A stretch of DNA of 6,591 bases from Agathobacter sp. Its GTDB lineage: Bacteria; Bacillota_A; Clostridia; Lachnospirales; Lachnospiraceae. The stretch spans positions 1-6,591 of the forward strand of contig JAGBEZ010000137.1 of assembly GCA_017936725.1 (NCBI GenBank), read 5' to 3'. Every line of letters begins with the position of its first letter. Position 1 is the stretch's first letter. The notes under the pieces were generated by a model, which worked only from the letters and a program-made list of their open reading frames with translations, was not told the DNA's origin and ran no database searches. A program made the translations under genes and the position numbers. Shown here piece by piece: positions 1-6,591 of this stretch.

Positions 1-110
1 GAACCATTATCAATGCATACCACCTCATCTACCTGACTGACTATGGAATCTATATTCTCTTTTAATCTTTCCAAATCTGGGTGAAAAAGCGTTATCCCTG
101 CAACTATCAT
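1..110 (-). CDS. Family 2 glycosyltransferase, N-terminal fragment (runs off left edge)
   Basis: Only the first 36 codons are present; the gene continues beyond base 1. The translation starts MIVAGITLFHPDLERLKENI and runs on to VDEVVCIDNGS. This is the first beta strand, the (Y/F)xP-D-L-x-R-L helix and the second strand ending in a DNGS motif, the nucleotide-sugar binding edge of GT-A fold family 2 enzymes, most like rhamnosyltransferase-type members. It would add a sugar to a lipid-linked glycan at the cytoplasmic face of the membrane, but donor and acceptor cannot be told from this piece. The start at 110 is chosen because GGAG lies 8 bases upstream (119-122); an ATG two bases further upstream is out of frame. 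It begins 13 bases after the sugar-phosphate transferase stop, which fits one glycan cluster. Confidence 0.8.
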   Translation of the reverse strand, partial: MIVAGITLFHPDLERLKENIDSIVSQVDEVVCIDNG

Positions 111-123
111 CCATTCTTCTCCA

Positions 124-1512
124 TTACTTTATTTTTTTGCTCTCTGGTGTTTCCTCCACCTGGAATACATCATTTCTCGTCTGGAAACCTTCCGTGCTAT
201 CAGACTTTAGAAGCACGATTAAGGTCTGAAAGCAAAGCTTGATATCATTCCAGAAGCTATATCTTTCGATATACATCATATCCATGATAAGCTTGTCCTT
301 TGGAGTAGTATTATATTTACCTGCAATCTGTGCATAGCCAGTAAGACCAGCTTTTACACGAAGACGATACTGGAACTCTGGCAATTCTTCGGTATAAGAA
401 TATACGTTTTCAAGCATCTCTGGACGTGGTCCTACAAAACTCATATCACCAAGGAAAATATTTAAAAACTGTGGAAGCTCGTCCATTCTTGTTTTACGAA
501 GAATATGACCCGCTTTTGTAATACGGTCATCGTCTGCTGTAGCAGAACGATTTTCAACATTCTGCTTCATGGTACGGAATTTATATACCTGGAATACTTT
601 TCCGTCTCGTGTCGCACGGTTCTGTTTAAAGAATACAGGACCTCCATCACCTAACTTAATCGCAATCGCTGCTATAATCCAGATAGGGCTGCTTATAATA
701 ATAGCCAATGCAGATAAGATAATATCAAAAGTGCGCTTAAAGAATCTCTGCTCTAAAGTAAGTCCCTCCACATTGAAGTTCAGCATAGACACGTCGTCTA
801 ATAAATAATACTCTGCAAGATTTTCTACGATATCAGTTATCTCTGGATTAATATAGATATTAATCAGATGCTCATAACAATAATGTACGATATCGGTTCT
901 CTCACTAACTGGAACATCATACAAGAATACTGTGTCCATCTGACTAATGATTTCTTCGAGATCTGTACGTCGATAATCTACAATTCTCTTTACTTCATAC
1001 TGTTTCTGATATTTTTTAATACTGCGTGTAATCTGTTCTAATTTCGCATCTTTATTGGTAATAATACAGCATTTTTCTGGCGGAATCAGTTTAAAATACA
1101 TCCAGTTTCCAAAAGCTACAAACCCAATTACAATCAGCGTATGAAGACCTAAGATACCTAACAATTCTCCGATATTGGTCAAACGAAAGGCCAATAAATC
1201 CGGCGTAATAGTATTCATAATCATCAGTTCTAAATACGTGATAATATCTGTTAATACTACTGCAAGGCCTAAGGAATAGATAATTGGTTTGTTTTTACGG
1301 CGTCCTATGTCATATTTTCCATAGATTGCTACCATTAAAAGTAATACCACAATATAAGTTAACCATGTAATACCCATCGTTCTGGATGGTTGCAAAAGGG
1401 CAAAGCTGTCTCTGCCGAATACAAACACGAACGAGAGTAATAAACTTGCATACATCAACATTTTAAGTGCATAAATCATAAAGTTTGCAAAACTCTTCTT
1501 AATAGCTATCAT
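124..1512 (-). CDS. Undecaprenyl-phosphate sugar-1-phosphate transferase (WbaP/PHPT-type initiating glycosyltransferase)
   Basis: This 462-residue membrane protein is predicted to transfer a sugar-1-phosphate from a UDP-sugar to undecaprenyl phosphate, the first step in making an exopolysaccharide, capsule or other lipid-linked glycan. The N-terminal half has about four hydrophobic membrane segments (roughly 10-32, 47-64, 77-98, 117-138), followed by a soluble Rossmann-like CoA-binding-type region (about 145-240). The C-terminal bacterial sugar transferase domain begins near 256 with a hydrophobic helix (262-285, probably re-entrant) and carries KFRTM (311-315), DELPQ (344-348, the Asp-Glu pair used in catalysis in this family), GPRPE (361-365) and [10 protein letters not shown] (387-396). 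All core motifs are intact and the length is normal for the long polytopic form. The start has AGAAGG 8 bases upstream. The sugar (for example Glc, Gal or an amino sugar) cannot be read from the sequence. It lies 38 bases after leuA and just before a glycosyltransferase. Confidence 0.92.
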   Translation of the reverse strand: MIAIKKSFANFMIYALKMLMYASLLLSFVFVFGRDSFALLQPSRTMGITWLTYIVVLLLMVAIYGKYDIGRRKNKPIIYSLGLAVVLTDIITYLELMIMNTITPDLLAFRLTNIGELLGILGLHTLIVIGFVAFGNWMYFKLIPPEKCCIITNKDAKLEQITRSIKKYQKQYEVKRIVDYRRTDLEEIISQMDTVFLYDVPVSERTDIVHYCYEHLINIYINPEITDIVENLAEYYLLDDVSMLNFNVEGLTLEQRFFKRTFDIILSALAIIISSPIWIIAAIAIKLGDGGPVFFKQNRATRDGKVFQVYKFRTMKQNVENRSATADDDRITKAGHILRKTRMDELPQFLNIFLGDMSFVGPRPEMLENVYSYTEELPEFQYRLRVKAGLTGYAQIAGKYNTTPKDKLIMDMMYIERYSFWNDIKLCFQTLIVLLKSDSTEGFQTRNDVFQVEETPESKKIK

Positions 1513-1520
1513 TTCTTTAT

Positions 1521-1526
1521 CCTTCT
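1521..1526 (-). promoter_or_regulatory. Ribosome binding site of the sugar-phosphate transferase
   Basis: On the minus strand this reads AGAAGG, 8 bases before the ATG at 1512. It lies in the 38-base AT-rich gap after leuA. I see no hairpin with a T-run in this gap, so no intrinsic terminator separates leuA from the glycan genes. Confidence 0.7.
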
Positions 1527-1550
1527 TTAATCTTTTGATATGTAATATTC

Positions 1551-3218
1551 TTATTCTGCTGACAAACGATTCAGTGCCGAGAACACGCCTCGGATAGATG
1601 CTCTGGTAATATTGCTGCTTACACCTACTCCAAATGTCACGCGACCTGTTTTATTGTCTTTCATCTGAATATACGCTGCAGCTTTCGCATGTGAACCCTC
1701 ACTAAGTGCATGCTCATCATAGTCTACAATCGTAAAGTCTGCTGCGCCTACACCATTTTTGATTGCAATACGCACTGCATCAATTGGACCGGTACCGCGT
1801 CCCTCTGAGATAATTTCTCTTTCATGATAACGGAAGACGAGTGTTACTCTGGTCTCTTCATCGGTATGATCATCTTCCACTTTCGCGCTGATAAATTCAT
1901 AAGGGGCTTTTCTTCTTAAGTATTCCCCACGGAAAGCTTCCATAATACGTGCTGGTGGTACTTCGCCGCCCTCTTTTTCCGAAATCAACTGGATAACATC
2001 CGCGAATTCTCTGTGCATAGCCTTTGGAAGCTTGTAGCCATATACCGTATTCATAACAAATGCTACGCCGCCCTTTCCAGACTGGCTATTGATACGAACA
2101 ACTGGTTCGTACTGACGTCCTACGTCAGCTGGGTCGATAGGAAGATATGGAACCTCCCAATACTCTCCGCCACGTTCTGCAAGTGCCTGTTCCCCTTTGT
2201 TGATTGCATCCTGATGCGAACCAGAAAATGCGGTAAATACCAGCTTTCCAGCATATGGATGACGCATACCTACCTGCATCTTACAGCAGCGTTCGTATAT
2301 TTCAATAATTTCATTTACATTTTCAATGTTCAGTTCTGGGTCTATACCCTGAGAGAACATGTTGTAAGCGATATTTAAGATATCTACGTTTCCAGTACGT
2401 TCTCCATTTCCAAAAAGTGTACCTTCGACACGGTCTGCACCTGCAAGAAGTGCAAGCTCGGTTGCTGCTACACCCGTACCCCTGTCGTTGTGAGGATGTA
2501 CAGAAAGGATAACATTTTCTCTATCTTCAAAATGTGTATTCATCCATTCAATCTGGTCAGCGTACACATTTGGCGTATTCATTTCTACCGTAGCTGGCAG
2601 ATTAAAGATAATCGGATTATCATTTGCATGATCCCATTCCTTCTGCACCGCCGTACAAATTTCTAATGCAAATGGAAGCTCGGTTCCCGTAAAACTTTCT
2701 GGAGAATACTCCAATGTCAGATTTCCATCATAATTTTTCATGCCTGCTTTGACCATACGTGTGCCTGCTTTGGCAATCTCAATGATTTCTGGCATATCTT
2801 TGTGGAATACCACATCTCTCTGAAGTGTCGATGTGGAATTATAGATATGGAAAATAACATTTGGTATCCCCTGAATTGCTTCAAAGGTACGATCAATAAG
2901 CTCCTGTCTGCACTGACAAAGCACCTGTACTTTCATATAATCCGGAATCATATTGTCAGCTACCAATTTACGTAAGAAATCAAATTCAATCTGAGATGCC
3001 GCTGGGAATCCAATTTCGATTTCTTTGAACCCTAATTTCACTAGAAGCTGGAACATCTCTACCTTTTCTTCTACCGTCATAGGCTCGATAAGGGCCTGAT
3101 TGCCGTCTCGTAGGTCAACCGAACACCAGATAGGCGCTTTTTCAATTTCTTTGTTTGGCCACTGACGCTGTGGGTAGTCTACCACAGGTACTCTTTTGTA
3201 TCTCTTAAAATTCAACAT
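1551..3218 (-). CDS. leuA: 2-isopropylmalate synthase, long type 2 form (LeuA)
   Basis: LeuA condenses acetyl-CoA with 2-ketoisovalerate to 2-isopropylmalate, the committed step of leucine synthesis, in the cytoplasm. The 555 residues match the actinobacterial/yeast-type family rather than the shorter classical bacterial LeuA. The HMGL-like TIM barrel (about 25-320) has DLRDGNQ (35-41; R37 catalytic, D38 metal ligand), VEMNTPNVYADQIEW (211-225), HPHNDRG (241-247; H241 and H243 metal ligands) and GNGERTGNVD (270-279). A linker (about 320-430) leads to a C-terminal allosteric domain (about 437-555) with GRGTGPIDA (473-481) and a GVGVSSNITRAS stretch (530-541), as expected for a leucine-feedback-inhibited enzyme. 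Catalytic residues and the regulatory domain are complete, so the gene looks functional. The start has AGGAG 8 bases upstream. It follows the HPr-like gene by 25 bases. No leader peptide, T-box or other leucine-responsive leader fits into that gap, so control would have to come from the upstream operon or an internal promoter. Confidence 0.96.
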   Translation of the reverse strand: MLNFKRYKRVPVVDYPQRQWPNKEIEKAPIWCSVDLRDGNQALIEPMTVEEKVEMFQLLVKLGFKEIEIGFPAASQIEFDFLRKLVADNMIPDYMKVQVLCQCRQELIDRTFEAIQGIPNVIFHIYNSTSTLQRDVVFHKDMPEIIEIAKAGTRMVKAGMKNYDGNLTLEYSPESFTGTELPFALEICTAVQKEWDHANDNPIIFNLPATVEMNTPNVYADQIEWMNTHFEDRENVILSVHPHNDRGTGVAATELALLAGADRVEGTLFGNGERTGNVDILNIAYNMFSQGIDPELNIENVNEIIEIYERCCKMQVGMRHPYAGKLVFTAFSGSHQDAINKGEQALAERGGEYWEVPYLPIDPADVGRQYEPVVRINSQSGKGGVAFVMNTVYGYKLPKAMHREFADVIQLISEKEGGEVPPARIMEAFRGEYLRRKAPYEFISAKVEDDHTDEETRVTLVFRYHEREIISEGRGTGPIDAVRIAIKNGVGAADFTIVDYDEHALSEGSHAKAAAYIQMKDNKTGRVTFGVGVSSNITRASIRGVFSALNRLSAE

Positions 3219-3226
3219 TCCAAAAT

Positions 3227-3231
3227 CTCCT
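3227..3231 (-). promoter_or_regulatory. Ribosome binding site of leuA
   Basis: The minus strand reads AGGAG, 8 bases before the leuA ATG at 3218, within the 25-base gap after the HPr-like gene. The gap leaves no room for a leader-type attenuator. Confidence 0.75.
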
Positions 3232-3243
3232 GACTTTCTCTTT

Positions 3244-3510
3244 TTAGTCTTCTAAACCTGCCTCGAAACAAGCAACCAAATGTGCCAAAGCCTCTTCTTC
3301 GTCTTCTCCATCACATATAAGCTCTATTTCGTCTCCATACTTAATGCTAGAACCTAACACGCTGAGCATACTCTTTGCATTAGCAGTATTTGCACTTCCA
3401 TAGACATATGTTATCTTGCATTTAAACTTTATTGCCTCTTTACATAAGGTTCCTGCAGGCTTAACATCTAACCCTGTTGGATTTGTAATTTTTACAATCT
3501 GTGTTTTCAT
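3244..3510 (-). CDS. HPr-like (PTS HPr family) protein with Asp in place of active-site His15; Crh-like regulator candidate
   Basis: This 88-residue protein has the length and pattern of HPr. NPTGLDVKPAG (10-20) lines up with the HPr active-site loop GxHARPA, and NAKSMLSVLG (44-53) with the regulatory-serine helix NxKSIMGVM. The histidine that carries phosphate from Enzyme I is replaced by Asp15 (codon GAT), and the Arg17 equivalent is Lys. Ser47, equivalent to HPr Ser46 and target of HPr kinase/phosphorylase, is kept. By analogy with Bacillus Crh, which has Gln at position 15, the protein should be unable to act as a normal PTS phosphocarrier but could still be serine-phosphorylated and bind CcpA or an enzyme. 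That role is inference. It sits 28 bases after glmM and 25 before leuA. The start is preceded only by an unusual GGGGG (3518-3522), 7 bases away. No in-frame ATG, GTG or TTG occurs between this start and the glmM stop region, so the start is the natural choice. The tail (66-88) is acidic. Confidence 0.9.
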   Translation of the reverse strand: MKTQIVKITNPTGLDVKPAGTLCKEAIKFKCKITYVYGSANTANAKSMLSVLGSSIKYGDEIELICDGEDEEEALAHLVACFEAGLED

Positions 3511-3517
3511 ATAAATA

Positions 3518-3522
3518 CCCCC
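3518..3522 (-). promoter_or_regulatory. Weak, G-run ribosome binding site of the HPr-like gene
   Basis: On the minus strand a run of five Gs sits 7 bases before the ATG at 3510. It is a poorer SD than the AGGAGG motifs of cdaR and glmM. A better AGGA (3531-3534) lies about 20 bases from the start, too far for normal use. Expression of the HPr-like protein may be lower or depend on coupling to glmM. Confidence 0.5.
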
Positions 3523-3538
3523 AATACATTTCCTTTTA

Positions 3539-4888
3539 TTATAACATAACTTCCATAATCAAACTAGCCAATTTACGAGCTTCTTCCTCGATTACCCTTT
3601 GATCCTTTCCTTCAATCATAACACGAATCAGCGGTTCTGTTCCGGAAGGACGGATAAGCACCCTGCCTTCCCCGGCAAATTTTGCTTCCAGTGCATCAAT
3701 TGCCTTTGCAATCTGTGGATATTCCATGTAACTGTTCTTCTTATGATTTGGCACCTTCGCGTTGACAAGTGCCTGTGGAAGTACTTCCATGATAGATGCA
3801 AGCTCGGATAACGGTTTTCCTGTTTCTACCATTACCTGTAGCAAGTGAAGTGCACTTAAAAGTCCATCTCCCGTGGTGTTATCATCTAAGAAAATCACAT
3901 GGCCTGACTGTTCACCTCCCAGATTATATCCGTTTTCCAACATGTTTTCTAATACATATCGATCTCCTACCTTGGTCTTCTCTAACTTAATGCCAAGCTC
4001 TTTGGCAGCTAGGGTAAGTCCCAGGTTGGTCATAACGGTTACTACCAAAGTGTCATCCTTTAATAGTCCTTTGTCCTTTAAATGTTTTGCGCAAATCAGC
4101 ATAATCTGATCGCCGTCTACCATGTTTCCTTTTTCATCTACCGCAAGCATACGGTCTGCGTCACCATCAAAGGCTATGCCCACCTGTGCTTTCTCTGCTA
4201 CAACACGAGCCTTTAATTCCTCCATATGTGTAGAGCCACAGTTCGCGTTGATATTTGCGCCGTCTGGATTGATATGAATTGCAATAAGCTCTGCGCCCAA
4301 ATCTCTTAAGGTTTCTACTGCGGTGTAATGGTTTGCACCTTCTGCACAGTCGATTACGATTTTCATGCCTCGTAAGTTTACTGGTACACAGTCCTTTTCG
4401 TATTCGATATATTCTTCCTTCATATCAAAACGGTATTTGATTTTTCCTACTCCCGAACCAATTGGAAAATCAATATCTTCCATATTGTGCTCGATGTGAT
4501 ACTGGATTTCATCTTCCAATTCATCGGAGAGCTTATATCCATCCCCATTAAAGAATTTGATTCCATTAAATTCCATTGGGTTGTGTGATGCGGAAATCAT
4601 GACACCCGCATCTACTTTATGCCAACGTGTCAAATAGGCCACCGCTGGTGTAGGTAACACCCCTACATATACTGCATTTGCACCTACAGAACAAATTCCT
4701 GCCATCAATGCATTCGCCAGCATACCTCCCGAAATACGTGTATCACAGCCTACTATAATCGTTGGCTGATGCGATTTCTCTTTTGTAAGTACATATGCAC
4801 CTGCCTGGCCCAGCTTCATTGCGAGCTCAATTGTAAGCTCTGTTCCTGCTATGCCACGTACACCATCTGTTCCAAATAATCTTGCCAT
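3539..4888 (-). CDS. glmM: Phosphoglucosamine mutase
   Basis: GlmM converts glucosamine-6-phosphate to glucosamine-1-phosphate, the step before GlmU in UDP-GlcNAc synthesis for peptidoglycan and other glycans. With the start at 4888 the protein is 449 residues, the usual family length, and begins MARLFGTDGVRG, the standard N-terminus. All four alpha-D-phosphohexomutase domains are present: the phosphoserine loop ISASHNP (98-104, catalytic S101), the metal loop DGDADR (241-246), the sugar-binding loop GGEQSGH (324-330) and the phosphate-binding loop RPSGTEP (413-419). The reading frame is open seven codons further upstream to an ATG at 4909, but that would overlap cdaR and has no matching SD, whereas AGGAGG lies 6 bases before 4888. 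The gene starts 1 base after the cdaR stop. The cdaA-cdaR-glmM order is widely conserved in Firmicutes, and GlmM is known in several species to bind and inhibit CdaA. Confidence 0.98.
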   Translation of the reverse strand: MARLFGTDGVRGIAGTELTIELAMKLGQAGAYVLTKEKSHQPTIIVGCDTRISGGMLANALMAGICSVGANAVYVGVLPTPAVAYLTRWHKVDAGVMISASHNPMEFNGIKFFNGDGYKLSDELEDEIQYHIEHNMEDIDFPIGSGVGKIKYRFDMKEEYIEYEKDCVPVNLRGMKIVIDCAEGANHYTAVETLRDLGAELIAIHINPDGANINANCGSTHMEELKARVVAEKAQVGIAFDGDADRMLAVDEKGNMVDGDQIMLICAKHLKDKGLLKDDTLVVTVMTNLGLTLAAKELGIKLEKTKVGDRYVLENMLENGYNLGGEQSGHVIFLDDNTTGDGLLSALHLLQVMVETGKPLSELASIMEVLPQALVNAKVPNHKKNSYMEYPQIAKAIDALEAKFAGEGRVLIRPSGTEPLIRVMIEGKDQRVIEEEARKLASLIMEVML

Positions 4889-4889
4889 C

Positions 4890-6188
4890 TTATTCCTCCT
4901 CTGGCACATTCACATCCGGCATAGATGCGTCTGTGATATATACAGTCACCTTCACAGGTAGGTAACTGTATTTACTTTCATCTAAGTCTAATACCAGTTC
5001 CACTTCGTAAATACCAATTGGAAGATGCGTCACATCAATACTACCGCTTAGACTCTCGTTGCTTAAGCTTGCGATATCTTCTTCCAAGCCGGATACATGT
5101 ACGGCAACACTGGCAAGCTCAAATTCAAGTTTGCTTTGTGTAGAAAGTCCAGTAATTATAATATTCTCCGTATTGATACTAAATACCTTTTCTTTGATTT
5201 TTCCAATTTCTACTGTAATTTCCACAGAAGCACCTTCTGGATCTACTAAGGATACACCATCTGGGATGTATTCGGATACGTCAACCGTTGCCTTTACGTC
5301 TTCGGCTTTTCCTGCAACCGAAATCAAGTCTTCTGGTATTTCAATCGCATTTATTGTATTCAATAAAGATTTGCTTCCCTTAAGCAAAATCTTAGATGGC
5401 TTGCTCTTTATGGAGGTCACGGTGTAGCCTTCTGCTGGGGTTCCCACTGGCTTCACCACAATCTCTACTTCCTTGGTATTTAAGATTTCTGCCGATACGT
5501 TCACCGTACTATTACTTAAAGTCAGACGGGTTGTATCAACTTCCTTTCCATCTTTGTCATATAAAACTGGAACAGGACGATATGATGTCCACTCTTCTGA
5601 CATGCCAGATACATCAATCGTAGCTACCGCCGATGCAATCGTCTCTACAATAGATTTTGGTCCAGACACCTTTAATACGTTTGGTGCTGTCACCTGTACA
5701 CTTCCAAGCGCATATCCTTCTGCAACTTCACCCGAAGCTTTTGCCGACACTACAAACTGTTTAATCATCAAATCTTCCAGCCCTAGTCTCAGTGTTTTGT
5801 TCGTGGCTCTAAGTTTAATTGCACTTTCATTTGCATTTGAAGTGCATTTGATTTCAATTGGAACTGTTCCAATTGCACCATCTTGCTCTATAACAATCTG
5901 GTCCATGTTTGCTGTTGCCGTAAAGTCAGATTCATCTAGTTTATCCAAAATGCTTCGAACCGCTGTTACGGAAAAAGACACCTTGTTGGATCCTTCCAGA
6001 ACCTCGTAGTATTTTCCCATATTATCCAGATTTTCTCTGTTCTCCATATTGACATTTATGGTTAACGTCTTTGTCTTTATCGGATCATCCAGATTGTATA
6101 CAAAAAGCCATAAGGTGAAGGCGAAGAAGACTGCTAAAATCTTAAATCCCAGATTGTTGGTTAAGGTCTTTAGAATATTATTTTTCAT
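4890..6188 (-). CDS. cdaR: CdaA regulatory protein CdaR (YbbR-domain membrane protein)
   Basis: CdaR is a membrane-anchored protein that binds and modulates the diadenylate cyclase CdaA, so it influences c-di-AMP level in response to conditions outside the membrane. The 432 residues start with a short basic stretch and one membrane segment (about 13-31, ILAVFFAFTLWLFVYNL), an uncleaved signal anchor that places the rest outside the cytoplasm. Four YbbR repeats follow at roughly 38-135, 143-234, 239-328 and 334-418. The two middle repeats show the typical pattern EGY followed by a strand and P-x-x-(L/I)-x-(V/L)-x-G (157-176 and 253-271). A short acidic tail ends at EEE. Its start lies inside cdaA (11-base overlap) behind AGGAGG at 6196-6201, and its stop is 1 base before glmM. 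The combination of context and repeats makes the assignment firm, although the sequence between the conserved positions is divergent, as is normal for this family. Confidence 0.95.
   Translation of the reverse strand: MKNNILKTLTNNLGFKILAVFFAFTLWLFVYNLDDPIKTKTLTINVNMENRENLDNMGKYYEVLEGSNKVSFSVTAVRSILDKLDESDFTATANMDQIVIEQDGAIGTVPIEIKCTSNANESAIKLRATNKTLRLGLEDLMIKQFVVSAKASGEVAEGYALGSVQVTAPNVLKVSGPKSIVETIASAVATIDVSGMSEEWTSYRPVPVLYDKDGKEVDTTRLTLSNSTVNVSAEILNTKEVEIVVKPVGTPAEGYTVTSIKSKPSKILLKGSKSLLNTINAIEIPEDLISVAGKAEDVKATVDVSEYIPDGVSLVDPEGASVEITVEIGKIKEKVFSINTENIIITGLSTQSKLEFELASVAVHVSGLEEDIASLSNESLSGSIDVTHLPIGIYEVELVLDLDESKYSYLPVKVTVYITDASMPDVNVPEEE
4895..4900 (-). promoter_or_regulatory. Ribosome binding site that fixes the glmM start
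   Basis: The minus strand reads AGGAGG, 6 bases before the ATG at 4888 and inside the last codons of cdaR. It shows that translation starts at MARLFG and not at the in-frame ATG at 4909. Confidence 0.88.
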
Positions 6189-6591
6189 TCTTCAACCTCC
6201 TCTTCAAATTCTCAATTCCTTTTGTGGATTTCTCTACAGGTAGTTTCTGCAACTGCTGCAATTTTGCACGCAGCTCATCTGCGTCTAAATCACGGAAAAT
6301 CTCACCTCGATACGCCACTGATACGCGTCCGGTTTCCTCAGACACAACAACAGTAAGCGAGTCACTCACTTCACTAATGCCAACAGCCGCACGATGTCTG
6401 GTTCCTAATTCTTTGCTAAGTCTTAGGCTATCGGAAAGTGGCAGATAGCAGGTGGCGGATACCACTCTGTTTCCTCTTACAATAATTGCACCGTCATGAA
6501 GTGGTGTGTTTTTTTCAAATATATTAATTAAAAGCTGATTCGAAACTAGTGCATCCACATCTATTCCTGTTCGAATGTATTCGTCTAATAC
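6178..6591 (-). CDS. cdaA: Diadenylate cyclase CdaA, C-terminal half (5' end beyond right edge)
   Basis: CdaA condenses two ATP molecules to c-di-AMP at the inner face of the membrane. The frame is open to the last base of the window, giving 137 residues. The N-terminal membrane helices and the first part of the DAC domain lie outside, since the family is usually about 270-290 residues. An apparent GTG start at 6558 is only an internal Val codon, because the upstream codons (VLDEYIRTGIDVDALVS) match the family. The catalytic signatures are present: DGA (fragment residues 33-35, in NTPLHDGAII) and RHR (65-67, in ELGTRHRAAVGISE), then the SEETG segment (84-88). After the domain comes a charged helical tail of about 35 residues (roughly 103-137), longer than in the Bacillus protein. 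The 3' end overlaps cdaR by 11 bases and carries the cdaR ribosome binding site. Confidence 0.96.
   Translation of the reverse strand, partial: VLDEYIRTGIDVDALVSNQLLINIFEKNTPLHDGAIIVRGNRVVSATCYLPLSDSLRLSKELGTRHRAAVGISEVSDSLTVVVSEETGRVSVAYRGEIFRDLDADELRAKLQQLQKLPVEKSTKGIENLKRRLKNEK
6196..6201 (-). promoter_or_regulatory. Ribosome binding site of cdaR within the cdaA 3' end
   Basis: The minus strand reads AGGAGG, 7 bases before the cdaR ATG at 6188. Because it lies inside the cdaA coding region and the genes overlap by 11 bases, cyclase and regulator are probably made by coupled translation. Confidence 0.85.

Noticed and set aside
1513..1550. Possible intrinsic terminator after leuA
   Set aside because: The 38 bases are AT-rich, but I find no GC-rich inverted repeat followed by a T-run on the minus strand.
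2013..2378. Open frame of 121 codons on the plus strand opposite leuA
   Set aside because: It lies over the conserved LeuA catalytic and linker region; the protein has no family pattern and the frame is explained by leuA codon use.
3219..3243. Possible leucine attenuator or T-box upstream of leuA
   Set aside because: The gap is only 25 bases and holds little beyond the ribosome binding site; there is no hairpin and no room for a leader.
3461..3529. Short out-of-frame reading frame starting at an ATG just after AGGA (3527-3529) before the HPr-like gene
   Set aside because: It ends after about 22 codons, has only about one base between AGGA and the ATG, and resembles no known leader peptide. 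It is most likely chance.
4889..4909. Longer glmM with seven extra N-terminal residues
   Set aside because: The extension overlaps the cdaR end, does not match the family N-terminus, and the AGGAGG at 4895-4900 points to the start at 4888.
5473..6009. Open frame of 178 codons on the plus strand opposite cdaR
   Set aside because: It is fully antisense to a well-supported gene, rich in Ser, Thr, Leu and Val as expected for the mirror of YbbR coding sequence, and has no recognisable domain. Neighbouring antisense frames (5059-5427, 5396-5623) are equally featureless.
6556..6558. GTG start for a short CdaA-like protein
   Set aside because: The frame stays open to the window edge and the upstream residues match the CdaA family, so this is an internal Val of a truncated view, not a start.

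Overview
The window reads as chromosomal DNA of a low-to-moderate GC Gram-positive bacterium. The most likely source is a clostridial species of the Lachnospiraceae type; this is an inference from gene order, protein style and strong AGGAGG-type ribosome binding sites, not from a marker gene. Everything recognisable lies on the minus strand, so the genes read from the right edge to the left edge. The largest gap between genes is 38 bases.

Right part (about 3540-6591): the conserved module cdaA-cdaR-glmM. It holds the 3' half of the membrane diadenylate cyclase CdaA, which makes c-di-AMP, its membrane-anchored extracytoplasmic regulator CdaR with four YbbR repeats, and phosphoglucosamine mutase GlmM, which feeds UDP-GlcNAc and peptidoglycan synthesis. 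cdaA and cdaR overlap by 11 bases, and cdaR and glmM are separated by 1 base, so translation is tightly coupled. The glmM start is best placed at 4888, behind a perfect SD.

Middle (about 1551-3510): a small HPr-fold protein, then a long-form (type 2) 2-isopropylmalate synthase, LeuA. The HPr-like protein has Asp at the position of the phosphorylatable His15 but keeps the regulatory serine. It therefore resembles a Crh-like regulator more than a PTS sugar-transport phosphocarrier, and it is the most interesting item in the window.

Left part (1-1512): a polytopic undecaprenyl-phosphate sugar-1-phosphate transferase (WbaP/PHPT type) followed 13 bases later by the first 36 codons of a family 2 glycosyltransferase. 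This looks like the beginning of a surface polysaccharide cluster continuing beyond the left edge.

No terminator hairpin, clear promoter, RNA gene, mobile element, CRISPR array or riboswitch was seen. On close spacing the seven genes could form one transcription unit linking c-di-AMP signalling, amino-sugar supply, an HPr-type regulator, leucine synthesis and glycan assembly, although internal promoters cannot be excluded.
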